64,000 nucleotides of DNA, taken from contig NC_049909.1 in the NCBI RefSeq assembly GCF_001411555.2, forward strand, positions 14,008,686 through 14,072,685, given 5' to 3'. Below the pieces are notes generated by a model, which made no database searches, was not told the DNA's origin, and saw only the letters and a list, made by a program, of their open reading frames with translations. Below are positions 12,201 through 22,384 of the stretch, piece after piece. The DNA comes from Juglans regia (taxonomy: Eukaryota > Streptophyta > Magnoliopsida > Fagales > Juglandaceae). The first letter of the stretch is position 1. Each line of letters starts with the position of its first letter. Made by a program: the position numbers and the translations under genes.

Positions 12201-12640
12201 GTGTAAAGGAGTGGGTGAGTCGGTGAATCATTTACTCTTACATTGTGAGGTAGCCAGGACGCTCTGGAATGAGGTGTTTAAAAAGATGGATCTAGCATGG
12301 GTTATGCCGGAATCCGTGGTAGATATATTGGCGTGGTGGACATCTATCCGAGGTGTGCACCAGATCAAAGAGATTTGGAAGATGATTCCTATTTGTATGA
12401 TATGGTGCTTGTGGCAGGAGCAAAATGAGAGGACGTTTGAAGACAAGGAGAGATCGATGGAGGAGCTAAAAGTTTTCTTTTTAAGGACTCTTTGTATTTG
12501 GGCCATTGCTGTGGACTTTAATGACACGGAACTTCATGATTTCTTAGTTTCTAACGTGCCTTCGTAAATAGGGCATACTTTTTTATAACTGGCAGTTGTT
12601 GCCCATCTTTGTTAATAATACTTATTTTACTTATAAAAAA
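9271..12640 (+). mobile_element. L1-type LINE, copy 2, 5'-truncated
   Basis: Begins inside ORF2, with homology starting at the NVRGLNE equivalent of NTRGLND, so ORF1 and the first few ORF2 codons are missing. This is the usual result of incomplete reverse transcription. It ends in a 3' UTR with 'TTAATAATACTTATTTTAC' and a short A-run at 12635-12640. No clear target duplication was found. It is clearly more diverged from copies 1 and 3 than they are from each other. Confidence 0.9.
9278..12567 (+). pseudogene. LINE ORF2 (endonuclease-RT-zf-RVT), truncated and broken
   Basis: Endonuclease motifs (CLQETKL, GGDFNV, RLDRFL) are followed by an internal deletion of roughly 350 bp at about 10131-10168, relative to copy 1 at about 1035-1420. 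The frame then shifts and the RT resumes (DKAPGP, LDMENVYDHVNW, LRQGDSLSPL). The catalytic box reads FTDD instead of FADD. A TAG at 11128-11130 precedes the thumb region. Within 11950-12110 the natural frame (HEDSLWW...YYKVL) is off by one and is restored at a T-run near 12106-12117. The zf-RVT tail (WCCMCKGVGES, HLLLHC) is readable to 12567. Non-functional. Confidence 0.92.
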
Positions 12641-12867
12641 GGTTATTGGGACTCGGGAGAGATCCCCTTCGAATTGGATGTCGTGCAAAAGAAGGATTTA
12701 CACCACCCAATAAAAAACCAACACATTGTCATTTTAATGTTAAAAATAAATGACACACTAGGATTAGAGTTGAGATTTAAATAGCTATGTCCTCTCCTCT
12801 TTCACCAAGATCGAACTTACCCATGTTATATTACGGCATGGCAGTCGTCGGAATCGTAGCTCTATAC

Positions 12868-13372
12868 TGTTGAAGAATAGAGTTTAGTCAAACGCAATAA
12901 ATCACACAATAAATTGCACAACTACACACGAGATAAGACTCTATGCATAACTAATGATAAAGATGTTGAACAGGATAATTATCCTCTAAGACAACATATA
13001 TTTGATTTTATTTTGTTAAGATTTAGATAACTTAGATTCAAATGTAATTAGATAAATTTACATTATTTTGAGACACTTTGTACAAACTTTACATAGGGAG
13101 GTTTGAATAGTAAGTTGAGATGAGTTGAGTTGAGATGAAAGTTGAATAAAATATTTTTAGAATATTATTTTTTAACATTATTATTGTTTTGGGATTTGAA
13201 AAAGTTGAATTGTTTATTGTATTTTGTGTGAGAATTTGAAAAAATTGTAATGATTAGATGAGATGAGATGAGATGAGTTAAAATGTTTTTTTTTTAATCC
13301 AAACTTCCCCTAAATCAAACGATACATTTAGGGTTGATAAGTTGCCAAACCCTCCCTTCAGTTTATCTTTCA
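12868..13372 (+). repeat. 5' LTR of copia remnant, carrying a MITE
   Basis: TG...CA-bounded LTR. It is 505 bp against 280 bp for the 3' LTR, because a 215-bp MITE (13096-13310) sits inside it. After removing the MITE the two LTRs align along their length. Confidence 0.88.
13096..13310. mobile_element. MITE of the GATGAGATG family inside the 5' LTR
   Basis: Ends GGGAGGTTTGAATAG and AATCCAAACTTCCCC are inverted repeats. TA flanks each side (13094-13095, 13311-13312). The 3' LTR reads through the same place without the insert, giving an internal empty site. Confidence 0.88.
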
Positions 13373-13385
13373 TGGTATCAAGGGC
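13373..13385 (+). other. Primer-binding site of copia remnant
   Basis: TGGTATCAAGGGC directly after the LTR end, close to the initiator-tRNA-Met complementary sequence TGGTATCAGAGC typical of plant copia elements. Confidence 0.75.
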
Positions 13386-13411
13386 CTAAAGCCTACGCCA
13401 ATCCTACACCC

Positions 13412-14860
13412 ATGGCTTCCAGCAACTCTAGTCCTATCTTCTCCTACCTATAACCTTCCTAATTTCACTCAATTTATATCTGCTAAACTTGATGCCACAA
13501 ATAGAAGTTATTCCAACGCTGCTACTTATCCATGAAGGAGGGATGCATTGACACATGAATTTGAAGCTCTAACATCAAATGGCACACATACCCAGGCCAA
13601 CCAATCACAATGTAATACGAAAACAAATAGGTGTTTAAAATTAGTGGAAACAATCAAAGCACGTCTTGTAGTCAAAGGTTTTGATCAAGAATGTGGAATT
13701 GATTATACAGAAACATTTAGCCCAATGATTAAACCCTCCATAATTTAGGTTTTATTGAGCTTGGCTATACATTTTGACTTGTCAATTAGGCAATTGGATA
13801 TGTCCAATGACTTATTAAATGGTTATCTTGCTGAAGAGATTTACATGGAGCAGCCTCAAGGCTTCACTGATACCTCTCACCCTAACTACGTGTGTCGACT
13901 GCACAAAGCTATTTATGGGTTAAAACAAGCTCCAAGAGCTTGGTTCAATCGGTCTCTACCTTCCTATTGGAACTTGGCTTTTAAGCTTCACTTGTGGACT
14001 CATCTTGTTTTATGTATCATAAATCTCATGTTCCCTTATTTGTATTATGCATGGTTTGGATAATGAGTTGAAATGAGATGAAAGTTGAATAAAATATTAT
14101 TTTTATTTTGAAATTTGAAAAAGTTAAATGATTTATTGTATTTTGTTTGAAAGTTTGAGGAAGTTTTAATGATTTGATTAGATGAGATGAAATAAGATGA
14201 GTTGAGATGACTTCACTATCCAAACTAGGCCACAATTTATGTTGATGATATTTTAGTTAGAGGGACACTGCTGCTATGATTACTACACTTATCACTGACC
14301 TACAACAAGAGTTCCCTCTCAAAGGCCTTGGACCACTAGATCTACAAATGGCCTTCCTCTCTGCCAAGCTAAGTACATTGCAAATCTACTAAATCGACAT
14401 CAAATGTTGGGTGCCAATCCATCTAAGGTTCCGTGCTCATCTGGATCCAATTAGATGGCACTTCTCTCACAAATCCTTCATAATACATGCAAGTGGTTAG
14501 GTACACTTCAGTATTGTACCTTAACTCGTTCGGAAATCTCCTTCTCTATTAATCAACTATGCCAACATATGCATTCTCCCACTTCAACTCATTGGTCTGT
14601 AGCCAAAAGAGTTTTATGTTACCTAAAGGGCTCAACAGATCATGGTTTGCATTACACCAAAGGTCCACTACATTATTTGCTTATAGTGACTCTAACCATG
14701 CTAGAAATCCAAATGATCGCTGCTCTATGTACCGTTGGTTTTGCAATTTTTCTTGGCAACTGTATGATCTGTTGGAGTGCCAAGAAGCAATCTGTTGTTT
14801 CTCATTCAAGTACAAAAGCCGAGTATCACTCTTTGGCACTCACGAGTCAATGTTGCTAAA
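13412..14860 (+). pseudogene. Copia polyprotein remnant (gag start, RT, RNase H)
   Basis: A gag-like start ATGGCTTCCAGC at 13412 soon meets a stop. The sequence then jumps to the RVT_2 reverse transcriptase: ARLVVKGF.QECGIDYTETFSP, QLDMSNDLLNGYL, EIYMEQPQGF, CRLHKAIYGLKQAPRAW. The active-site YVDDI lies at about 14237-14252, just after an inserted MITE. RNase H motifs follow (SAKKQSVVSHSS, KAEYHSLA). Stops and frame changes (e.g. TAG at 13746) make it non-coding. Gag bulk, protease and integrase are absent. Confidence 0.88.
14050..14228. mobile_element. MITE of the GATGAGATG family in the copia RT
   Basis: Termini TGGTTTGGATAATGAG and CACTATCCAAACTA are inverted. The insert sits between codons for the strand preceding the RT active site and the YVDDI box itself. 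Exact ends are uncertain by a few bases. Confidence 0.78.
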
Positions 14861-15106
14861 TTATTTTAGTTGAGGATGTTGTTCAAAGAGTTTCAGGTTC
14901 CCTATTGTCTATTCCCACATTGTTGTGTGACCATATTAGTACATTGACCCTTACATCTAACCCTTTTTTCATGCAAGGGCCAAACATATCGAAGTGGACT
15001 TTCATTTTATTTTAGAGAAGGTAGCTAACCAAGACATCTTAATCAATTCCAAATCGACCGTTTATCACCCCTACTCATGGCGGTCCCCCAACAATTTGTG
15101 GGGGGG

Positions 15107-15386
15107 TGTTGAAGAATAGAGTTGAGTCAAACGCAACAACTTAAGTTAGCATAACTACACACGAGATAAGGCTCTATGTATATCTACTGATAAAGATGTG
15201 AAGCAGGATAATTATCCTCTAAGATAACATAAATTTGAATTTAATCTACTGAGATGAGTTAACTTAGATTCAAAAGTAATTAGATAAGTTTACATTATTT
15301 TGAAACAGTTTGTACAAACTCTATAAAATCAATTGATATGTTTAGGGTTGGTAAGTTGCTAAACCCTCTCTTCAATTTATCTTTCA
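15107..15386 (+). repeat. 3' LTR of copia remnant
   Basis: Preceded by the purine tract ending in seven G (about 15092-15106). Bounded TG...CA and aligned to the 5' LTR minus its MITE. Confidence 0.88.
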
Positions 15387-15670
15387 TCTACTAGGCATAT
15401 ACGACCATAACACCAAATTTATGTTGTTGGTTTTGCAAGTTTTTTGTCGTTGGAGAGCTTGCTGCCGATTTCATCATTCAAAGATAAATAAAATATGTGT
15501 ATGCCCCGTCGATGTAAAATTGAAGATTTGCGCATCCGTATGAACCACAAGCTCAAGATTGAAAAAAACAAGTGTGGCTTCTTGGTGCCTGAGTTGAACA
15601 CATTTTTTCTGCCATTTTCCCAACTAACAGTCCATAAATTTGATCTAGTTTAGAAACTTCTATTTTAGCT

Positions 15671-15815
15671 GGTGTGTTTGGATAATGAGGTAATCTCAGA
15701 TGATCTGTGAATAGTGGTAAAAAATAATAATAATATATTAAGTAATAATAAAAAGTATGTGAAAAGTAATAATAAAATAATAAATAGTGAGATTACTCCC
15801 CTACCCAAACACACC
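15671..15815. mobile_element. Short MITE with GGTGTGTTTGG termini
   Basis: About 145 bp with inverted ends GGTGTGTTTGGATAATGAGG and (right, +) TACCCAAACACACC. The AT-rich centre is made of AATAATA repeats. Non-coding. The 280 bp before it (15387-15670) shows nothing recognisable. Confidence 0.75.
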
Positions 15816-16049
15816 ATCTTAACTTTACACTTGGCCTCATATAAGCTTCTCCACCGTATTCCTAATCTTAGGCACTGCACATTTTTTTTCTTGCTATCCC
15901 TCCAACTTATGAACTTTAGAAAATCAGGTCTTTCCATAGAAATCAACTACCACTACTAACTCGGATCCTTTTGGCTCATATCCACTGCTACTGACACGCA
16001 TTTACAGTCCTTCCCACTTAGACAACGTCATACTTCACATTACTATTTA

Positions 16050-16744
16050 TAGGGGTGGCAAATTGTATTTTCGGATTGTGTTCGTGTCGTGTCAAGTCAT
16101 AAATATTTGACTATATAGGTCAACCCGAACCTAACCTGTTAAGCTAAACACGTTAGATTTCCAAATCCTAAATGATCTCATTTAGATAACATGTCATGTT
16201 GTGTCACCCATTTTGAATCATTTAATTATTAATTAAAAATATGTTAACACGACATGACTTATTTAAACCCGTTTGTTTCATATAAATGGGTTAAACTAAA
16301 ATGCATAACTTATTTGATCTGATTAACATAATTTCACATAAAAGTTAAAATCTATATTTATGAATAACTACAATATCTTAAGAAATATATATATCAATAT
16401 TTTTCAATTTTAATATATAATAAAACCAATATTACAAACCATACAATAACAAATATAAGCATATGTTTAAAATTACAATCTCAATAATAAAAACAACAAA
16501 AGCATAAGCATATTGATAAATATCAATATTACAGCTTAACAATAATAAAATTTTAATTTTGAAATAAATTATAAACGGGTCAAAACGGGTTGATTTCGTG
16601 TTAAGCAGATTGACTCGTTTATAAATTGTGTCATAATGGGTCAGCCCATTTTGATCCAAACCCATTAACATCAAACTCAAAACCTCTAATTTTGTGTCGT
16701 GTTCGTGTTGGATTCATGGGTCGTGTCACATATTGACACCCCTA
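16050..16744. mobile_element. hAT-type non-autonomous element (family H1)
   Basis: Left end TAGGGGTGGCAAATTG and right end (reverse complement) CTAGGGGTGTCAATATG show the TAGGGGTG terminus of hAT elements. Subterminal 'GTTCGTGTCGTGTC' and 'AAACGGGT' motifs repeat near both ends. A convincing 8-bp duplication was not found. Non-coding. Between this element and 17116, 16779-17005 may hold a further MITE (loosely inverted ends AAAATGCTTGGTGTC and GGACAATGCTACACCC), which I do not claim. Confidence 0.75.
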
Positions 16745-17879
16745 GTTACTAGCATCCACACCACTTATATTTTATCAAGGAAAATGCTTGGTGTCCTAAC
16801 AAGGAGTCATGAAATTTTTTTTTTTTAACTTAATGGTTAAGTAAATATTTTTTAATGGTGTTGTAAATTTTTTAAAAATGTTTAAGGAGATTAAAAAATG
16901 AATAAAAAAACAGAAAACAAACAATAAAAATAAAAACACCCAAATGGATTTTTTGATGACTCTTCTCGTGACTTTTCTTGTGTGGGTGTAGCATTGTCCT
17001 TTCATTAATGCAACTTATCCATGTTACGTTACAGTCGAGTTCTGCTAGCAAGATTGCGCTCACAAGCTATCTTTTGCATGCCAGAGATCAATCACCACTT
17101 GAGGTCGGTAGCATTTAGGGGTGGTGATATGCGACACGATCTGTGAATTCAACACAAATACGATACGAAATTAGAAGATTTGGATGTGATGTTAAAGGGT
17201 TTAGGTCAAAACGGGTCAACCTGTTAAGACATGATTTATAAACGGATAAATAATGGGTCAACCTGCTTAATACGAAAGTAATCCGTTTTAACCTGTTTAT
17301 AATTTATTTCAAAATTAAAATTTTATTATTGTTAAGTTATAATATCGGTATTTCTTAGTATGCTTATGTTTTTATTGTTAAGATTGTAATTTTAGATCTA
17401 TGTTCATATTTATTATTGTATGGTTTGTAATATTGGTTTTATTATATGTTAAAATTTGAAAAATATTAATATATATTTTTTAAGACATTGTGGTTATTAA
17501 TAAATATAGATTTTAACTTTTATGTAAAATTATGTTAATCAGGTCATATGAGTTATGCGTTTTAGTTCAACCTATTTATATAAAACAAACGGGTTTAAAT
17601 GAGTTGAATCGCGTTAACATCTTTCTAATTAATTATTAAACGAGTTAAAATGGGTGACACATTTGACACGTTTAATTTAATTTAAGATTTGGAAGTTTGA
17701 CACGTTTAATTTAACAGATTGAGTTCGAGTTGACCTATATAATCAAAGAAAAATGCTGGATGCAATCGCCTTATGCAAACGGTGGGTAAACGGTGCTGAT
17801 GTAGAAAAAACAAAATGCACCGTTTCAAAAAAATTAGACGAAGCTGTGTCTTGGTTTTTGGGGTTTGGGCTTTGAGCAA

Positions 17880-18890
17880 CTGTCACTCAGTTTTTCTCTC
17901 TCTTGGCACCTTTGTTTTGCTCTCTCTGTCATTTTCTTTTGTTCTGTCTGTTCGAAGGGAAAATAGAAGAGAGATTATTCAGAGATGACTGGGGCTCCAG
18001 AAGGTGAAATTGTTACTCTCGATCTTCTCAAGAGAAAGATGACTTTTGTTTAACTGGTTCATGAAATTGTTCTGCGTAACTGGTTCTTCTCAAGAAAAAG
18101 ATATTCTTATGAAATTGTTACTCTCCTTTTACTTTCTTAAAGTTGGTGAATGCTTTCTAACCCGAGTCAAACTTGACCAACATGGCAAAACAGATTTTCC
18201 TTTTTATTTTGTTACCTATGATCTTTGGAACCTACTTTTTCTTACCATTTCCCTTTTGCTTTTATGTCGTCCCATTTGTATAACAAAATTAATGGCCAAA
18301 AATGCGGTTTCATGTTTATGGGGTTGTGATTATTTATCATCCTCGCTAGGTTGGTGGGTGCAGTTGGAGAACTCTCTAGGATATTCCAGTGGAAAGGAGA
18401 GGTTCTAGAGGGACTGCCTAATTGGAAAGAGGAGGAGAAAGTGCACCTGAGTGCTTCCAGATGTTCTACTCTATCTTGTCCAGCTCTCCAACTTCTGTGG
18501 CATTGATCTCGGCAAGGCTGCACTCAGAAGGGTAGAACTTAACACTGTCAAATAATGTCACTGGGAGCTGTTGATTTTGTGTATTAAAAACACCCTCACT
18601 TGAAGATTTGAAGACTTGAAGACTGATTTGAAGACTACTGTTAAACTCAGAGAACAAATACCCGCACTGATTTTATATCTTCCATGGAAGTCTGCATTGA
18701 TACGAAGTCGAAGACCACATGAGGAAGATGACCCACGCAGATGGTTGAGCACGGATCCACTTGAAGACCGCAAAGCAAGAAGTCAAAGACCACGCAAGTT
18801 TATAATCTAAGAGGAACAACACCTCGCCAAAGATGAGATTGATGTCCACTGACCAGAGTATCGAAGCGGAAATCCAGAACAAACAAAACT
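17880..18890 (+). other. Gene-like but unrecognised sequence inside the MULE-like element
   Basis: A CT-rich leader (17885-17950) is followed by a short open stretch starting MTGAPEGEIVTLDLLKRKM at 17985, which stops after about 22 codons. Part of this (GAAATTGTTACTCTC) is imperfectly repeated near 18111. Further on, base composition is less AT-rich and short frames occur on both strands, none long enough to trust. I cannot name a source gene. It may be a captured host fragment including a 5' UTR and first exon. Confidence 0.35.
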
Positions 18891-18952
18891 CTATTTTGTT
18901 ATTTATTATTTTTTTAAAAGCCATTTGCACGCCGCTTACATAGGGTGACTAT

Positions 18953-19617
18953 TAGGGGTGATAAATGGTCCGGTCGGACCGACCATTTCGGTCAAGACCA
19001 AACCGGACCGAGACTTAGACCAGTCCGGTCCGGTCCACATTTTAGAAGATCGAAAAATTTCGGTCCGGTCCACGGTCTAGGGTTTTTCCAGACCGGACCA
19101 GACCGAATGAAAAATAAAATAAAAAATATATATTTTATATATAATAATTGTACAATTAACAATATAAATTTTTAAATATATTATTAATACTTGTTAATAT
19201 TCTATAAATTAACAATATTTTATATATATCTTCATCTAACCTATTACTATTAACAATATAAAATTTTAAATATGTTATTAATACTTGTTAATATTCTATG
19301 AATTAACTAATATATAATATTAATTAGTTAATTATATAGTAATTATATAAATTAATAATATAATTTTCATCCAATTTATTGTCATTGATCATATAAAATA
19401 TATTTTTATTGAGTTTGTTACATGATCCACATTAATAGGTCACTTAATTTAATTTAGTATTTTAAATAAATTTTTTTTATTAATTATTTATAAAAAATAA
19501 ATAGGCCGGACTGATTAGACCTTTGGATGTTCGGTCCGATCTGATCTGAAAAAATAATAGACTAAAAATATTTAATCAATCACCAAACCGGATTGGACCG
19601 GACCATTTGCAGTCCTA
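18953..19617. mobile_element. hAT-type MITE, GGTCCGG family
   Basis: Left end TAGGGGTGATAAATGGTCCG and right end (reverse complement) TAGGACTGCAAATGGTCCG, with flanks GTGACTAT (18945-18952) and GCGACTAT (19618-19625), an 8-bp duplication with one mismatch. Subterminal regions are packed with GGTCCGG/CCGGACC and the centre is AT-rich. The same family occurs at 55411-56010. Confidence 0.88.
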
Positions 19618-19917
19618 GCGACTATACATAGCAGCTTTGATAATCAAATAAATATTCAACACGATCCAAAAACACACTTTGCAACTCCGAGGTTTCTACT
19701 AGCCAACCCACTGCCCCTAAAGACGCTCGATGGGCATTCAGTTGATTCCTCGTTGCGAATTCCTTGTCCTGCAGACTTTAACCCGTGAAAGTTTGGAGCC
19801 AAACCAGAAGAAGAGGGAGGCCAATGATTGAGGCAACTCAGTCTCAAATCTCGAACTGGGTAACCATTCTTCATACTTATCTCCTAAATCAATTAGTTTT
19901 TGTCTCAACCAAATAAA

Positions 19918-21291
19918 ATGCTACATTTCATTTGCTCAAAATTGCCCCAAAAACTGAGGCACAGACCTTCGAAACCTAGCCACGCAAACTTTTTCTCAAC
20001 CTCCTCCCTCAAACCCACTTCAGAGCTTCCTAATCCCAAGGATCCACAATCTCTGATAGTCTCCTTCCTCCAAAATTCATGTGGGCTTTCGTTCGAATCG
20101 GCCATTCTGTATTCCAAGAAGCTCAACATTGAGAACGTAAAGAATACCAACTCCGTTCTAGACCTGTTGAGAAATCACGGTTTGACGCAGACCCACATCA
20201 GGAACTTAATTAGAATTCGTCCACCATTGCTTTCGGCTGATTTAGAGAATACCCTTATGCCCAACATGAAAGTGTTTGAATCCTTGGGGTTTTCTGGTTC
20301 AGGTTTGGCCAGCATGCTTAGCAAATACCCAGCTGTGCTAGAAAGTGATGCACACGCTGCTGTTGAGTTTTTTAGGGCACATGGTTTTAGTGATGAGCAA
20401 ATAACAACTTTGACGATGAAGCGTCCCTCATTGTATATGTATAATGCTGACAAGATTTTTAAGCCAAAGTTGGTGTTTTTCAAATCGTTAGGCTTGTCAG
20501 ATCTTGAAATTGCACAGCTTTTATCCTCTGAGCCTTATATTCTATCAAGGAGCCTCGAAAAACAAATCATTCCGTGTGTTCAAGAGCTTAAGCGGGTTTT
20601 TGGCACTGATGTGAATTTCTTAAAGGTTATAAAGGCATGCTACCTAATACTCGAATCAAACATGGTTCATATGCTACAGCCCAACATCGACACGTTGAAA
20701 AGCCATGGTGTTCCCCAGTCTCTAGTTTTGAAACTCTTCTTTATACGACCAATGTCACTGCTTATCTGTAGCAATCGGTTTAGTGAGATTGTTAGTGAAG
20801 TTATGAAATTGGGTTTTGATCCCAATTATCTGTCGTTTGTTTTAGCCATCAGGTCCATGGCACTAAATAGTACAACACTGTGGGAGCAGAAGGTGAAAGC
20901 TTTTAGAAGTTTTGGTTTGTCAGAGGATGAAATTTGTTCAGCATTCAAGCGGCAACCCTTGTGTATGACTCATTCGGAGAAGAAGATCAAGAAAATGATG
21001 GGTTTCTTTGTGAACAAACTGAAGATGAAGCCTTCTATGATCTCCAAGAGTCCAAATCTTCTACAGTATAGCTTGGAGAAGCGGATTATTCCAAGGTGTT
21101 CAGTTCTGCAAGTTTTGATGTTGAAGGGGTTGATCAAGGACAATATTGGCATCCTTTATATGGTCGCAATGGCCGAGAAGGAATTCATGGTGAAATTTGT
21201 GAGCAAGTATCAAAATGAGGTTCCTGATGTTGTGAGAGCGCACCAAGGGAAGATTGAATTTCAAGGGCTCCCGATAGCCATGAAGATGTGA
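19918..21291 (+). CDS. mTERF-family organellar protein (copy A)
   Basis: Intronless, intact 457-codon frame. The N-terminus (MLHFICSKLPQKLRHR...FFSTSSLKP) is rich in basic and hydroxylated residues with almost no acids, so a mitochondrial or plastid presequence is likely. From about residue 80 the protein is a run of roughly 30-residue helical mTERF repeats, e.g. LLRNHGLTQ, FFRAHGFSDEQI, FFKSLGLSDLEI, EVMKLGFDPNYL, AFRSFGLSEDEI. Such proteins bind nucleic acid in organelles and act in transcription termination, splicing or RNA metabolism; the target here cannot be told. The start is the first ATG in frame; an upstream TTG at 19900 is only a frame extension. The best-preserved paralog is copy D. 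Upstream TEs end 228 bp before the ATG. Confidence 0.93.
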   Translation: MLHFICSKLPQKLRHRPSKPSHANFFSTSSLKPTSELPNPKDPQSLIVSFLQNSCGLSFESAILYSKKLNIENVKNTNSVLDLLRNHGLTQTHIRNLIRIRPPLLSADLENTLMPNMKVFESLGFSGSGLASMLSKYPAVLESDAHAAVEFFRAHGFSDEQITTLTMKRPSLYMYNADKIFKPKLVFFKSLGLSDLEIAQLLSSEPYILSRSLEKQIIPCVQELKRVFGTDVNFLKVIKACYLILESNMVHMLQPNIDTLKSHGVPQSLVLKLFFIRPMSLLICSNRFSEIVSEVMKLGFDPNYLSFVLAIRSMALNSTTLWEQKVKAFRSFGLSEDEICSAFKRQPLCMTHSEKKIKKMMGFFVNKLKMKPSMISKSPNLLQYSLEKRIIPRCSVLQVLMLKGLIKDNIGILYMVAMAEKEFMVKFVSKYQNEVPDVVRAHQGKIEFQGLPIAMKM

Positions 21292-22060
21292 GTACTTTTG
21301 ACATATCAAATGCGGCATTGGTAAATTACTTTTTGGAGGTGTCTCATGAGAAACTTTGTATGGTAATTGTCCTTGATTTAGATTCCTTTTTTATTTGCCC
21401 CTCAATTATCATTTTACTCTTTGGATTTGCTCTTATTATCAAAATGATTCATTTGTCCATATCCATCTAAAAAGAAAATATTGAGAATTCCATGTACCCA
21501 TGGAGCTACCTCAAATGGCCTCAAATACTAATACATGTCCCAAATCTGACCACCTCAGCCTTAGAAAATAAAGATGATGAAATAAAAAGAAATAAAGTTG
21601 CATAATAAAACTTAATTTTGCTCATCATCATTTCTCTATTGCATTCTTTCAGTTTCTTAATAATGAAGGGTGATGATGCTATGCCCAAATAGTAGACACA
21701 AGCAATAAAGAAGAGAATACTAAATATTCGAGCCACATTAGATCTAATAAGACTATTTACAAAAGGAAATAGTATACTGGTGGAGCTCCAAATGCATTAT
21801 TTTAGTTTATGATGTTATGTTTTATATGGAAATATCCCAAAATGTATCAGGTCATGAATGTAAGTTTATCCGTTAAATGAATGAAGACAATTTCCCTTAA
21901 AAAAAATAATAAGTTCATTAAATCTAATACAATTCTCTTGGTGTATCCAGACTAATACCAATCCAACGTGAAATTCGATCAATTAACCAATCAACAAATT
22001 TGTCAATATTACTAATGAAAGATTCTTATACAAGTCGCAACATATAAGCCGTTTCAAATA
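21292..22060 (+). repeat. 3' flank of mTERF A, shared with C and D
   Basis: Non-coding DNA closely similar to 57968-58663 and 61863-62580 (e.g. 'GCCCCTCAATTATCATTTTA', 'CATTTGTCCATATCCATCTA'). It probably holds the mTERF 3' UTR, but no clear polyadenylation signal can be assigned. Confidence 0.8.
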
Positions 22061-22073
22061 AATTGATATCTCA

Positions 22074-22284
22074 AGTGGTAAAGACTTGAGCTTGAGGGTA
22101 TGCTCCTTCAAGTCTAATATTCAAATCTCTTTGGATGCAAATAATCTCTAGGAGTCGTTGGATTGAGAGATTTTCCCATTAAGTTACTATATGTGCACTT
22201 GTTGGAAACTCTCTATCTCAGGCCTATGCATCTTCGGGATTAGTCGGACTGATGTTCTCAGACACCTGATGCCAATAAAAAAAA
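22074..22284 (+). mobile_element. tRNA-derived SINE
   Basis: Bounded by an exact 13-bp target duplication AATTGATATCTCA (22061-22073, 22285-22297) and ending in an A-run after GATGCCAAT. The left part carries pol III-like boxes (AGTGGTAAAGACTTGAGC, and a decayed ATTCAAATCTC B box). The end 'GGGATTAGTCGGACTGATGT...GCCAAT' is typical of a plant SINE family. A second copy at the equivalent place downstream of mTERF D (62595-62804) shows insertion preceded duplication. Confidence 0.82.
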
Positions 22285-22384
22285 AATTGATATCTCATTT
22301 TTCTAAAAAGAAATTATTATTCCAAGTCACAACATATAAGCTATTTAAAATATTCCTAGGAATTTGAAAATTTCTATTTAATGA

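Larger units (their letters stand above)
12868..15386 (+). mobile_element. Ty1-copia retrotransposon remnant, internally deleted
   Basis: Two related LTRs (12868-13372 and 15107-15386), each starting TGTTGAAGAATAGAGTT and ending TTTATCTTTCA. A primer-binding site TGGTATCAAGGGC abuts the first LTR and a polypurine tract GTGGGGGGG precedes the second. Flanks TATAC (12863-12867) and TCTAC (15387-15391) fit a 5-bp target duplication with one mismatch. At 2.5 kb it is half the usual copia size; most of gag, protease and integrase is gone. Confidence 0.9.
17748..19639. mobile_element. Pack-MULE-like element with 9-bp target duplication
   Basis: Flanked by an exact 9-bp duplication ATAATCAAA (17739-17747, 19640-19648). 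Left end GAAAAATGCTGGATGCAATC and right end (reverse complement) CAAAGCTGCTATGTATAGTC are inverted and stay alignable for about 45 bp. The 1.2 kb left after removing a nested hAT includes gene-like DNA (about 17880-18890) but no transposase. Nine-base duplication plus captured-looking sequence is the Pack-MULE pattern. Confidence 0.78.
17116..19690. mobile_element. hAT-type element (family H1), inverted copy, split by a MULE-like insert
   Basis: Starts TAGGGGTGGTGATATG and runs as the reverse of the element at 16050-16744 as far as 'GTTGACCTATATAATCAAA' (17747). It resumes after the inserted MULE-like element at 19649 and ends in a decayed terminus TTTGCAACTCCGA near 19690, which aligns with TTTGCCACCCCTA. 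Non-coding. Confidence 0.75.

Noticed and set aside
15092..15106. G-run as a quadruplex
   Set aside because: It is the polypurine tract of the copia element; a single G-run cannot form a quadruplex alone.
19900..19917. Upstream extension of mTERF A (and 60459-60488 of D) starting at TTG
   Set aside because: Nuclear plant genes start at ATG; the first in-frame ATG gives equal 457-codon proteins with a normal presequence.
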